NCBI GenBank assembly: GCA_015657735.1
Contig: SSSX01000609.1
Span: 1-8,643, forward strand
DNA: 8,643 nucleotides
Reading direction: 5' to 3'
From: Zoogloeaceae bacterium
GTDB lineage: Bacteria > Pseudomonadota > Gammaproteobacteria > Burkholderiales > Rhodocyclaceae
The notes below the pieces were generated by a model. That model was not told the DNA's origin. It was given only the letters and a program-made list of their open reading frames with translations, and ran no database searches. Shown here piece after piece: positions 1-7,307 of the stretch; positions within the stretch are counted from its first letter, which is position 1; the number at the start of each line of letters is the position of its first letter. The position numbers were made by a program, and so were the translations under genes.

Positions 1-190
1 CCTGGCTGTAGCCGACGACCTGCTGCTTGTCGTCATAGTACGAGAACGGGATCGACGACTCCCGGTGGCCGAGGGCGATCGCGCCGCTGTCCTTGATCTT
101 CTTGAGCGTCGGGGATTCCTGGGCCAGCACCGGCTGGGCGAAACCGGCGAGGATCAGACAGGTGGCGGCGAGCTTGAACGGGGTGCGCAT
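1..190 (-). CDS. gltI: Glutamate/aspartate ABC transporter periplasmic binding protein, N-terminal part (runs off the left edge)
   Basis: Only the first 63 codons are in the window. They encode a signal peptide (Arg2 and Lys6, hydrophobic core about residues 7-19, probable cleavage after Val-Leu-Ala at 21-23), then a mature start with LKKIKDSGAIALGHRESSIP (residues 29-48) followed by FSYYDDKQQVVGYSQ. The GHR-(E/D)-(S/A)-SIPFSY segment is the hallmark of the GltI/AatJ group of family 3 solute-binding proteins, which capture L-glutamate and L-aspartate in the periplasm for a GltJKL-type importer. The start is supported by AGGAG at 202-198, 7 nt upstream of ATG. The permease and ATPase genes would be expected beyond the left edge. 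A sigma-54 promoter lies about 60 nt upstream. Family assignment is strong; substrate is inferred from the family and from the divergent aspartase operon. Confidence 0.85.
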   Translation of the reverse strand, partial: MRTPFKLAATCLILAGFAQPVLAQESPTLKKIKDSGAIALGHRESSIPFSYYDDKQQVVGYSQ

Positions 191-250
191 CGTGAATCTC
201 CTGCAAAGGTTGAAGGACAGGTTCGCCTGAAGGTGGGCTGCCCTTCCTAT

Positions 251-266
251 TGCAGACAGCGTGCCA
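251..266 (-). promoter_or_regulatory. Sigma-54 (-24/-12) promoter for gltI
   Basis: On the minus strand this reads TGGCACGCTGTCTGCA, compared with the sigma-54 consensus TGGCACG-N4-TTGCA. The GG (265-264) and GC (253-252) are at the required 12-nt register, with a single mismatch in the -12 block. Transcription would start near 240, giving a leader of about 50 nt before gltI. Acidic amino acid ABC importers are known to be RpoN-dependent in pseudomonads. Confidence 0.75.
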
Positions 267-292
267 GCTCGTGACGGCGCGGAAAACGATCG

Positions 293-305
293 CAAGCCCT
301 TGATT
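293..305 (-). promoter_or_regulatory. IHF-like site on the gltI side
   Basis: The minus strand reads AATCAAGGGCTTG, which matches the IHF consensus WATCAR-N4-TTR at every defined position. It lies between the nearest enhancer repeat (342-355) and the gltI -24/-12 element, 26 bp from the latter, which is where an IHF bend would bring the activator to the polymerase. Confidence 0.5.
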
Positions 306-341
306 TGCATGGAGCGGCCAAGGTGGCGGGTGGGGCGGGTG

Positions 342-355
342 TTCGGATTTCCGGA
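342..355. promoter_or_regulatory. Enhancer repeat 1 (AauR-like inverted repeat)
   Basis: The sequence is TTCGG-ATTT-CCGGA, differing from the perfect TTCGG-N4-CCGAA palindrome at one base. It is the repeat nearest to the gltI promoter; 75 bp separate it from the -24 element. Confidence 0.55.
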
Positions 356-385
356 TGAGGTGGGGTTTGCACGGCCGGATTTCCG

Positions 386-399
386 TTCGGATTGCCGAA
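386..399. promoter_or_regulatory. Enhancer repeat 2, perfect palindrome
   Basis: The sequence is TTCGG-ATTG-CCGAA, a perfect copy of TTCGG-N4-CCGAA. The symmetry extends outward to 8-nt arms, CCGTTCGG (383-390) and CCGAACGG (395-402), around a 4-nt centre. It is the best candidate for the primary activator site. A weaker half-conserved version, GCCGG-ATTT-CCGTT, abuts it at 374-387. Confidence 0.65.
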
Positions 400-451
400 C
401 GGCGCCGCGCCGACGGAGGTCGTCGCCGGCGCGCTGCGGGCCGCGATTTCG

Positions 452-465
452 TTCGGGCTTCCAGA
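452..465. promoter_or_regulatory. Enhancer repeat 3
   Basis: The sequence is TTCGG-GCTT-CCAGA, with an intact left arm and two changes in the right arm. It lies 32 bp (about three helical turns) from repeat 4 and 66 bp from repeat 2, so its face of the helix agrees with repeat 4. Confidence 0.5.
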
Positions 466-483
466 CGGGCCGGGCGGCCTGCA

Positions 484-497
484 TTCGGAAAGCCGGA
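484..497. promoter_or_regulatory. Enhancer repeat 4
   Basis: The sequence is TTCGG-AAAG-CCGGA, one base from the perfect palindrome. It is the repeat nearest to the aspA promoter; 75 bp separate it from that -24 element, exactly the spacing seen between repeat 1 and the gltI promoter. Confidence 0.55.
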
Positions 498-533
498 TGA
501 AGCCGTCCCGCCCGTTTTTTGTTTTTCCTTTCC

Positions 534-546
534 GATTAAGGGCTTG
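534..546 (+). promoter_or_regulatory. IHF-like site on the aspA side
   Basis: GATTAAGGGCTTG matches the IHF consensus WATCAR-N4-TTR except at the first and fourth positions. Ten of its last twelve or more bases coincide with the opposite-strand site at 293-305, including ATYAAGGGCTTG, and it occupies the mirror position. A T-rich tract (515-527) precedes it and could help bending. Confidence 0.4.
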
Positions 547-572
547 GCGATTTTTGCCGGTGGCTGGAAAGC

Positions 573-588
573 TGGCATGGGACATGCA
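573..588 (+). promoter_or_regulatory. Sigma-54 (-24/-12) promoter for aspA and the symporter
   Basis: TGGCATGGGACATGCA has GG (574-575) and GC (586-587) in the 12-nt sigma-54 register. It departs from TGGCACG-N4-TTGCA at one base in each block. Transcription would start near 599, giving a leader of about 56 nt. Both this promoter and that of gltI continue as TGCAATA, which adds to their similarity. Confidence 0.7.
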
Positions 589-654
589 ATACAGAAGGCG
601 TACGGATCGGGGCCCTCGTCCTGGTCTGGCCGCACAAAACCTGAGGAGACATCC

Positions 655-2082
<1,428 letters not shown>

Positions 2083-2110
2083 TCCCTTCAACTTCTTCAA
2101 GGAGACGGAC

Positions 2111-3418
2111 ATGAAAGCCAACAAGTCCTCGATGCTGATCTTTGCCGCGCTGGTGCTCGGCATCGTGGTCGGCTACGCCTGCAACCAGGCCGCCCCGACC
2201 CCCGCCGCCGCCAAGGAGATCGCCGGCTACTTCGGCATCGTCACCGACATCTTCCTGCGCCTGATCAAGATGATCATCGCGCCGCTGGTCTTTGCGACGC
2301 TGGTCTCGGGCCTCGCCAACATCGGCGATTCGAAGACCGTCGGCCGCATCGGCACCAAGGCGCTGGGCTGGTTCGTCGGCGCGTCGATCGCGTCGCTGCT
2401 GATCGGCCTGGTCTTCGCCAACCTGCTGCAGCCGGGCCACGCGCTCAATATGCCGCTGCCCGAGGCCGGCACCGCCACCAACCTGAAGACCGGCGCGCTG
2501 AACCTCAAGGACTTCATCACCCAGGTCTTCCCGAAGAGCATCGTCGAGGCGATGGCCGGCAACTCGGTGCTGCAGATCCTGGTGTTCTCGGTGTTCTTCG
2601 GCCTGGCGCTGGGCAACCTGCACAGTCAGGCCGCGCGCAGCCTGGTGCAGACCATGGACGAAGTCGTGCATGTGATGCTCAAGGTCACCGACTACGTGAT
2701 GCGCTTCGCCCCGCTGGGCGTGTTTGCCGCCGTCGCGGCGGTGGTGACGACCCAGGGCGTCGGCATGCTGGCCGTCTTCGGCAAGCTGCTGGCGAGCTTC
2801 TACCTGGCGCTCTTCGTGCTGTGGACGGTGCTCATCGGCGCCGGCTATCTGGTGCTCGGCAAGGACGTGTTCCGCCTCATCAAGCTGGTGCGCAGCCCGA
2901 TGCTGCTCGGCTTCTCGACCGCCTCCAGCGAGTCGGCCTACCCCAAGCTGATGGAACAGCTCGAGAAGTTCGGCGTGAAGAACCGCATCACCGGCTTCGT
3001 GCTGCCGCTGGGCTATTCTTTCAACCTCGACGGCTCGATGCTCTACACCGGCTTCGCCGCGCTGTTCGTGGCCCAGGCCTACGGCATCCCGATGTCGATC
3101 GGCGAGCAGGTCACGATGCTGCTGGTGCTGATGATCTCCAGCAAGGGCGTGGCCGGCGTGCCCCGTTCGTCGCTGGTGGTGGTGGCGGCCGTGCTGCCGA
3201 TGTTCAACCTGCCGGAAGCCGGCCTGCTGCTCATCATGGGCATCGACCACTTCCTCGACATGGGCCGCACGGCGACCAACGTGCTCGGCAATGCCATCGC
3301 CACCGCCGCCGTCGCCAAGTGGGAAAAAGCCATCGACCCGGTCGATGCAAGCCTCGACGACGCCGACGAAGCGCTGCCGGTGCCGGGCGAAGCGCTGCCG
3401 GTGGCGGCGTCGGCCTGA
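2111..3418 (+). CDS. Dicarboxylate/amino acid:cation symporter (GltP/DctA superfamily), probably acidic amino acids
   Basis: This is a 435-aa inner-membrane carrier of the DAACS family, which moves Glu/Asp or C4-dicarboxylates with Na+ or H+. Visible landmarks: N-terminal membrane helices, HP1 hairpin STASSESAYP (269-278), unwound TM7 motif GYSFNLDGS (301-309), HP2 hairpin SSKGVAGVPRSS (343-354), and TM8 binding segment GIDHFLDMGRTATNVLGN (377-394). In that segment Asp383, Arg386 and Asn390 correspond to GltPh Asp394, Arg397 and Asn401. DctA proteins have Ser in place of Asp394, the residue that holds the amino group, so aspartate/glutamate is the better substrate prediction. AAGGAG at 2099-2104 supports the start. 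The hydrophilic tail contains a 7-residue repeat (EALPVPG, then EALPV). It shares the aspA promoter and ends at tandem terminators. The family is certain; the substrate is inferred. Confidence 0.88.
   Translation: MKANKSSMLIFAALVLGIVVGYACNQAAPTPAAAKEIAGYFGIVTDIFLRLIKMIIAPLVFATLVSGLANIGDSKTVGRIGTKALGWFVGASIASLLIGLVFANLLQPGHALNMPLPEAGTATNLKTGALNLKDFITQVFPKSIVEAMAGNSVLQILVFSVFFGLALGNLHSQAARSLVQTMDEVVHVMLKVTDYVMRFAPLGVFAAVAAVVTTQGVGMLAVFGKLLASFYLALFVLWTVLIGAGYLVLGKDVFRLIKLVRSPMLLGFSTASSESAYPKLMEQLEKFGVKNRITGFVLPLGYSFNLDGSMLYTGFAALFVAQAYGIPMSIGEQVTMLLVLMISSKGVAGVPRSSLVVVAAVLPMFNLPEAGLLLIMGIDHFLDMGRTATNVLGNAIATAAVAKWEKAIDPVDASLDDADEALPVPGEALPVAASA
3367..3403 (+). repeat. Short tandem repeat at the 3' end of the symporter gene
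   Basis: The 16-mer CGAAGCGCTGCCGGTG occurs at 3367-3382 and again at 3388-3403, a 21-bp period equal to seven codons. It stays in frame and duplicates EALPV in the cytoplasmic tail. Confidence 0.7.
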
Positions 3419-3437
3419 GTTTTCGGTTCCTCCCTTG

Positions 3438-3461
3438 CCTCCCCCGCCGGGGGAGGTTTTT
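3438..3461 (+). terminator. Intrinsic terminator 1 of the aspA-symporter operon
   Basis: Arms CCTCCCCC (3438-3445) and GGGGGAGG (3449-3456) pair perfectly around a GCC loop and are followed by five T. It begins 20 nt after the symporter stop codon. Confidence 0.9.
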
Positions 3462-3489
3462 GCCCGATCCGTAACGGATCGGGCCTTTT
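3462..3489 (+). terminator. Intrinsic terminator 2, directly abutting terminator 1
   Basis: Arms GCCCGATCCG (3462-3471) and CGGATCGGGC (3475-3484) pair perfectly around TAA and are followed by CTTTT. The first base of this stem is the base after the T tract of terminator 1. It ends only 26 nt before the next start codon. Confidence 0.85.
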
Positions 3490-3515
3490 ACCTTCTGCTT
3501 GCAGGTCTGCCCGCC

Positions 3516-4280
3516 ATGCCTCTGGATTTCCTGTTTCTCGGTGCCGTCGCCTTTTTTGCCGGACTGGTCGATGCCGTCGTCGGCGGCGGCGGGCTGATCC
3601 AGATTCCCGTGCTCCTCGGCCACTATCCCCAGGTGGCGATTCCGACCCTGTTCGGCACCAACAAGCTGTCGAGCATCGCCGGCACCGGCGCCGCGCTGTG
3701 GCGCTACGCCCGCGCGGTGTCGATCCCCTGGAAGGTGGTGGTGCCGGCCGCGCTGGCCGCCCTCGCCGGCGCCTGGGCCGGTGCCGCGGTGGTGGCCTGG
3801 CTGCCGCGCGACGCGATGCGCCCGCTGGTGCTGGTGCTGATGCTGGCGGTGGCGATCTACACCTTCCGGCGCAAGGATTTCGGCCACGCCGAAACGCGCG
3901 AGCTGACGGCCGCCGACCGCTGGCGCGCGGTGGCCTTCGGCGCGGCGATCGGCTTCTACGACGGCTTCTTCGGGCCGGGCACCGGGAGCTTCCTGATCTT
4001 CGGCTTCGTGCGCCTGTTCGGCATGGATTTCCTGCGCGCCTCGGCCAGCGCCAAGCTCATCAACGTGGCCACCAACGTCTCGGCCATCGGCTTCTTCGCC
4101 AGCCATGGGCCGCTGCTGTGGACGGTGGGCCTGGTGATGGCCGCCTGCAACCTGGCCGGCGCCCACGTCGGCACCTGGCTGGCCCTGCGCCACGGCACCG
4201 CCTTCGTGCGCAAGGCCTTTCTGGTGGTGGTGTCGGTGCTGATCGCCAAGCTGGCGTGGGACATGCTCAAAGGCGCGTAG
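3516..4280 (+). CDS. TSUP-family membrane permease (TauE/SafE, YfcA-like)
   Basis: This is a 254-aa polytopic inner-membrane protein with the two-repeat organisation of the TauE/SafE family (formerly DUF81), members of which export or import sulfite, sulfoacetate and related organosulfur anions. The first repeat carries GLVDAVVGGGGLIQIP (16-31) and GTNKLSSIAGT (47-57). The second carries GFYDGFFGPGTGSFL (146-160) and ASAKLINVATNVSA (176-190). The DGFFGPGTGSF form is the one I associate with E. coli YfcA. Hydrophobic segments fill most of the chain, with a charged cytoplasmic loop near 117-137. The ATG is preceded only by a weak purine patch (GCAGG, 3501-3505), and tandem terminators end 26 nt upstream, so expression may be low or use a promoter overlapping the terminators. 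The substrate cannot be told from sequence. Confidence 0.85.
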   Translation: MPLDFLFLGAVAFFAGLVDAVVGGGGLIQIPVLLGHYPQVAIPTLFGTNKLSSIAGTGAALWRYARAVSIPWKVVVPAALAALAGAWAGAAVVAWLPRDAMRPLVLVLMLAVAIYTFRRKDFGHAETRELTAADRWRAVAFGAAIGFYDGFFGPGTGSFLIFGFVRLFGMDFLRASASAKLINVATNVSAIGFFASHGPLLWTVGLVMAACNLAGAHVGTWLALRHGTAFVRKAFLVVVSVLIAKLAWDMLKGA

Positions 4281-4303
4281 GGCGCGCCGCAAGGCCGGTC
4301 GGC

Positions 4304-4340
4304 TATACTCGGGAGGCAGCCCGGCCGGGATGCCGGCCGG
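4304..4340 (+). promoter_or_regulatory. Possible -10 element and 5'-end hairpin upstream of the beta-CASP gene
   Basis: TATACT at 4304-4309 is one base from the -10 consensus, but no good -35 hexamer lies 16-18 nt upstream. If it is used, transcription would begin near 4316. A very stable hairpin would then sit at the 5' end of the message: CCGGCCGG (4321-4328), GATG loop, CCGGCCGG (4333-4340). No T tract follows, so it is not a terminator. The start codon is at 4362, preceded by GGAGG (4349-4353). Confidence 0.35.
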
Positions 4341-4361
4341 ATAGCCACGGAGGGCCTTCAG

Positions 4362-5774
4362 ATGCGCATCAGCTTTTTCGGGGCAGCCGGTGAAGTGACG
4401 GGTTCGTGCACCCTCGTCGAAACCGGCGACATCCGCTTTCTGGTCGATTGCGGCATGTTTCAGGGCGGCGCCGAGGCGCGGGCCAAGAACCGGCGGGCGC
4501 TCAACTTCGGCTTCGACGTGCGCGGCATCGACTTCGTGCTGCTGACCCACGCCCACATCGACCATTCGGGGCTGCTGCCGCGGCTCGCGGTGCTCGGTTT
4601 CCGCGGGCCGGTGTATGCCACGCCGGCGACCATCGACCTGCTCGAAGTGCTGCTCCCCGACAGCGCCCACATCCAGGAAAAGGAAGTCGAGTGGCAGCTG
4701 CGCCACCAGCACCGGCGCGGCCAGGGCGGGCGCGGCGTGGCGCCGCCGCTGTACACCGTGGCCGAAGCCCAGGCGGCCCTCGGCCTGCTGCAGCCGGCGG
4801 CCTATGGCGTGACCATCGCGCCGGCCGCGGCGATCACGGTGCGTTTCCACGATGCCGGTCACATCCTCGGCTCGGCGTGGCTGGAGGTGACCGTCGGCGG
4901 CGAGGGGCGGCCACGCCGGCTGGTGTTCTCGGGCGACATCGGGATGCGCGACCGGCCGGTCCTCAACGACCCCGAAAAGGTGATTCCGGCCGCCGACGTG
5001 CTGCTCATCGAATCCACCTACGGCGACCGCCTGCACCGCTCCCTCGACGAAACCGAAGATGAAATCGTCGCCGCCTTCGAACGCACGCGGGCCTGCCACG
5101 GCAACCTGCTGATCCCGTCTTTCGCCGTCGGTCGCACCCAGGAAATCATCTACATCCTCGCCGACCTGGTGCGCCGCGAACGCCTCGCCCCGCTGAAGGT
5201 GTTCGTCGATTCGCCGATGGCCAATCAGGCGACCAGCATCACGCTGGCCCATCCCGCACTGCTCGACAGCCAGACCCGCGAACTGATCGACTGGATGCGG
5301 CAGAACCCGCACAGATTCAAGGTCGAGTTCGTTGCCGACGTCGAAGGCTCGCGGGCGCTCAACGCGGTGCGCAGCGGCGCGGTGATCATCTCGGCGAGCG
5401 GTATGTGCGAGGCCGGGCGGATCAAATACCACCTGCGCGAAAACCTGCCGCGCAGCGAATGCAGCGTGCTGATCGCCGGCTTCCAGGCCGCCGGCACCCT
5501 CGGCCGGCGCCTCGTCGACGGCGCCCGGCTGGTGCATCTGTTCGGTGAGCCGGTGCCGGTGCGGGCCCGCATCTACACCGTCGGCGGCCTGTCGGCCCAC
5601 GCCGACCAGGCCGGGCTGCTCGACTGGCTCGGCGGCTTCCACACCCCGCCGCGCCACACCTGGGTGGTGCACGGCGAAGCCGGCGCCTCCGCCACCTTCG
5701 CCCAGGCCATCCGCGACCGGCTCGGCTGGAAGGACGTGGCGCTGCCGCGGCAGGGGGAGAGCGTGGCGGTGTAG
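4362..5774 (+). CDS. Beta-CASP metallo-beta-lactamase-fold hydrolase (CPSF73-like RNase)
   Basis: This 470-aa cytoplasmic protein has the full set of zinc ligands of the MBL fold: HAHIDH at 63-68 (His63, His65, Asp67, His68), His163 in HDAGHILGS (163-171) and Asp192 in SGDIG. The beta-CASP insert follows. Motif A is Glu217 in IESTYGDR, then SFAVGRTQE and SGMCEAGRIKYHL. Motif B is His413 in GLSAHAD, and motif C is His437 in VVHGE. Proteins of this type, such as Thermus TTHA0252 and archaeal/eukaryotic CPSF73 relatives, cleave RNA endo- or exonucleolytically. No KH domain is present, unlike archaeal homologues. GGAGG lies 8 nt before ATG. It follows the TSUP gene by 81 bp and is closed by a bidirectional terminator. 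RNA as the substrate is inferred from the family. Confidence 0.9.
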   Translation: MRISFFGAAGEVTGSCTLVETGDIRFLVDCGMFQGGAEARAKNRRALNFGFDVRGIDFVLLTHAHIDHSGLLPRLAVLGFRGPVYATPATIDLLEVLLPDSAHIQEKEVEWQLRHQHRRGQGGRGVAPPLYTVAEAQAALGLLQPAAYGVTIAPAAAITVRFHDAGHILGSAWLEVTVGGEGRPRRLVFSGDIGMRDRPVLNDPEKVIPAADVLLIESTYGDRLHRSLDETEDEIVAAFERTRACHGNLLIPSFAVGRTQEIIYILADLVRRERLAPLKVFVDSPMANQATSITLAHPALLDSQTRELIDWMRQNPHRFKVEFVADVEGSRALNAVRSGAVIISASGMCEAGRIKYHLRENLPRSECSVLIAGFQAAGTLGRRLVDGARLVHLFGEPVPVRARIYTVGGLSAHADQAGLLDWLGGFHTPPRHTWVVHGEAGASATFAQAIRDRLGWKDVALPRQGESVAV

Positions 5775-5789
5775 GGCGGCGGTGAACGG

Positions 5790-5815
5790 AAAAGGGCGCA
5801 TCGAGCGCCCTTTTT
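5790..5815. terminator. Bidirectional terminator between convergent genes
   Basis: Arms GGGCGC (5794-5799) and GCGCCC (5805-5810) flank loop ATCGA. AAAA precedes the stem and TTTTT follows it, and the pairing can extend to CGG/CCG outside. Read either way it has a U tract, so it can serve the beta-CASP gene (ending 5774) and the convergent glycosyl-phosphotransferase gene (ending 5848). Confidence 0.88.
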
Positions 5816-5847
5816 CCGGTGTGCGGCGGGAGCGGCGACGGGCCGTC

Positions 5848-7239
5848 TCAATACGCGTTCGGGTCCTTCCGCATCAGTCCGATGGTGCGCAGGATGATCC
5901 GTACGTCGAGCAGGAAGGACCAGCTGCGCAGGTATTCGAGGTCGTAGTCGACGCGCCGTTTCATCTTGTCGAGGGTTTCCGTTTCGCCGCGGCAGCCGTT
6001 GACCTGGGCCCAGCCGGTGATGCCGGGGCGGACCTTGTGGCGGACCATGTAGCCCTTGATCAGCTTGCGGTAGGTTTCGTTGTGGGCGACGGCGTGGGGG
6101 CGGGGGCCGACGACGCTCATGCGGCCCTGCAGCACGTTGATGAACTGTGGCAGTTCGTCGAGCGAGGTGCGGCGCAGGAAGGCGCCCAGCGGCGTCACGC
6201 GGACGTCGTTGGCGCGGGCCTGGGTGACGCTGTCGCCGTTCTCGCAGACCGTCATCGAGCGGAATTTGTAGACCAGGATGCGCTCGCCGTCGAGGCCGTA
6301 GCGGTGCTGGCGGAACAGCACCGGGCCGGGGGAGGTGAGCTTCACCGCGATGGCGATGGCCACCAGCAGCGGCGAGATCAGGGTCAGGATCAGCGCCGCG
6401 ACGACGAAGTCGAAGGCCTGCTTGAAGACGCCGTTGACGCCGGTGAAGGGCGATTCGCAGACGGCCACCACCGGCAGCCCGCCGAGGTCGTCGAGGCGGG
6501 CCTGGATCAGGTCGGTCATGAAGAAGTCGGGCACGAAGTAGATCGACACGGTGGTGTCGCGCAGTTCGTCGAGCAGCTGCAGGATACGCGGCTGGCTGCT
6601 CATCGGCAGCGCGATGTAGATCACGTCCACGTCGTGGCCGCGCACGTAGTCGGCGAGTTCGCGGATCGGCCCCAGGTGCTGGATGCCGGAGCGGGCGTGG
6701 CGGCCGGCGTGGCGGTCGTCGAAGAAGCCGAGCAGGCGCTTGCCGGCCCGCCGCGAGCGCTGCAGGCGGTCGGCGACGGCGAGGCCGGCGTGGCTGGCGC
6801 CGACGATCACCGCCCGCTGGTGGTGGCCGGCGCGGGCCATCACGAGGGGGGTCAGGGTGTGGGCCGCATGGCGCAGCACGGCCGCGCTGGCCGGGCCGAG
6901 GACGAACCACACCAGCATCACCTCGGGTTCATAGAGGTTGCCGAAACCGGTTACCAGGCCGGTCACCGTGAGCACCGAAAATACCGCGATGCCTTTCACC
7001 CAGCTGCCCCGGTAGAGCGCTTTCAGGCCGCTGTCGATGTGCATCGGCGCCGGCTGGGCGAGCAGCAGAACGGCGATCGCCAGCGCGAGATAGGCCGGTT
7101 GCTGGGCGACGCCGAACCAGCCCGCGACGGCAAGCAGGCTGCCGGCGAAGGCCAGTGGATCGAGAACGGCCTCGAAGAAGGAGATCAAGGACAGGTGGGG
7201 CTTGATGCCCAGCGACTGTCGTTCGATGGCGGCCTGCAT
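5848..7239 (-). CDS. Undecaprenyl-phosphate glucose phosphotransferase (WcaJ/EpsB type)
   Basis: The enzyme moves a sugar-1-phosphate, normally glucose-1-phosphate from UDP-glucose, to undecaprenyl phosphate in the inner membrane, the first step of exopolysaccharide repeat-unit assembly. The 463-aa chain has N-terminal membrane segments (about 20-122), a Rossmann-like CoA-binding-type domain starting at VIVGAS (144-149), a membrane helix near 275-298, and the bacterial sugar transferase domain. That domain shows TSPGPVLFRQ (302-311), YKFRSM (324-329), the catalytic SLDELPQ (359-365) and VVGPRPHA (376-383). The length and full N-terminal region fit WcaJ-type enzymes, not the short single-domain ones. 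No clear SD precedes the ATG; no other ATG, GTG or TTG was found in frame in the first 100 or so bases upstream. It is divergent from an epsL-like gene, which supports an EPS locus. Sugar specificity is inferred. Confidence 0.92.
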   Translation of the reverse strand: MQAAIERQSLGIKPHLSLISFFEAVLDPLAFAGSLLAVAGWFGVAQQPAYLALAIAVLLLAQPAPMHIDSGLKALYRGSWVKGIAVFSVLTVTGLVTGFGNLYEPEVMLVWFVLGPASAAVLRHAAHTLTPLVMARAGHHQRAVIVGASHAGLAVADRLQRSRRAGKRLLGFFDDRHAGRHARSGIQHLGPIRELADYVRGHDVDVIYIALPMSSQPRILQLLDELRDTTVSIYFVPDFFMTDLIQARLDDLGGLPVVAVCESPFTGVNGVFKQAFDFVVAALILTLISPLLVAIAIAVKLTSPGPVLFRQHRYGLDGERILVYKFRSMTVCENGDSVTQARANDVRVTPLGAFLRRTSLDELPQFINVLQGRMSVVGPRPHAVAHNETYRKLIKGYMVRHKVRPGITGWAQVNGCRGETETLDKMKRRVDYDLEYLRSWSFLLDVRIILRTIGLMRKDPNAY

Positions 7240-7307
7240 GGCGATGGGTCGTGTAGGGGCTCGTTGGTTTTCCAGGTGAGGCAGGAATGTAACTTCAAGT
7301 TTTGATA

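Larger units (their letters stand above)
374..468. repeat. 29-bp imperfect direct repeat carrying enhancer repeats 2 and 3
   Basis: Segments 374-402 and 440-468 are the same length and start 66 bp apart. They match at 20 of 29 positions without gaps, and better if a one-base slip is allowed near the start. Both begin GCCG, contain GATTTC and then GTTCGG, and end ACGG. This suggests that the inner enhancer sites arose by local duplication. Confidence 0.5.
191..654. promoter_or_regulatory. Divergent sigma-54 control region between gltI and aspA
   Basis: This 464-bp gene-free spacer contains outward-facing -24/-12 elements (251-266 minus, 573-588 plus), four copies of TTCGG-N4-CCRRA (342-355, 386-399, 452-465, 484-497) and an IHF-like site on each flank (293-305 minus, 534-546 plus). 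The outer repeats, IHF-like sites and promoters are mirror images in position around 419.5. On both sides there are 36 bp from outer repeat to IHF-like site and 26 bp from IHF-like site to the -24 element. Such a layout fits an enhancer-binding activator, DNA bending by IHF and RNA polymerase with sigma-54 serving both genes from a shared enhancer. The elements are read directly; their function is inference. Confidence 0.7.

Noticed and set aside
465..527. Possible terminator: ACGGGC (465-470) with GCCCGT (510-515) followed by T tracts
   Set aside because: The loop would be 39 nt, and there is no gene upstream on this strand to terminate; the T-rich tract is better explained as part of the control region.
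545..557. Second sigma-54-like element TGGC...TTGC upstream of aspA
   Set aside because: The GG-to-GC distance is 10 nt instead of 12, which sigma-54 polymerase does not tolerate well; the element at 573-588 has the right register.
3234..5801. Long minus-strand open frame (855 codons) opposite the permease and beta-CASP genes
   Set aside because: It crosses three well-supported features including terminators, and its composition is His/Gly/Arg-rich without motifs: a shadow of the real genes.
5545..7305. Plus-strand open frame (586 codons) opposite the phosphotransferase gene
   Set aside because: It begins inside the beta-CASP gene in another frame, runs through the bidirectional terminator and has shadow-type composition.
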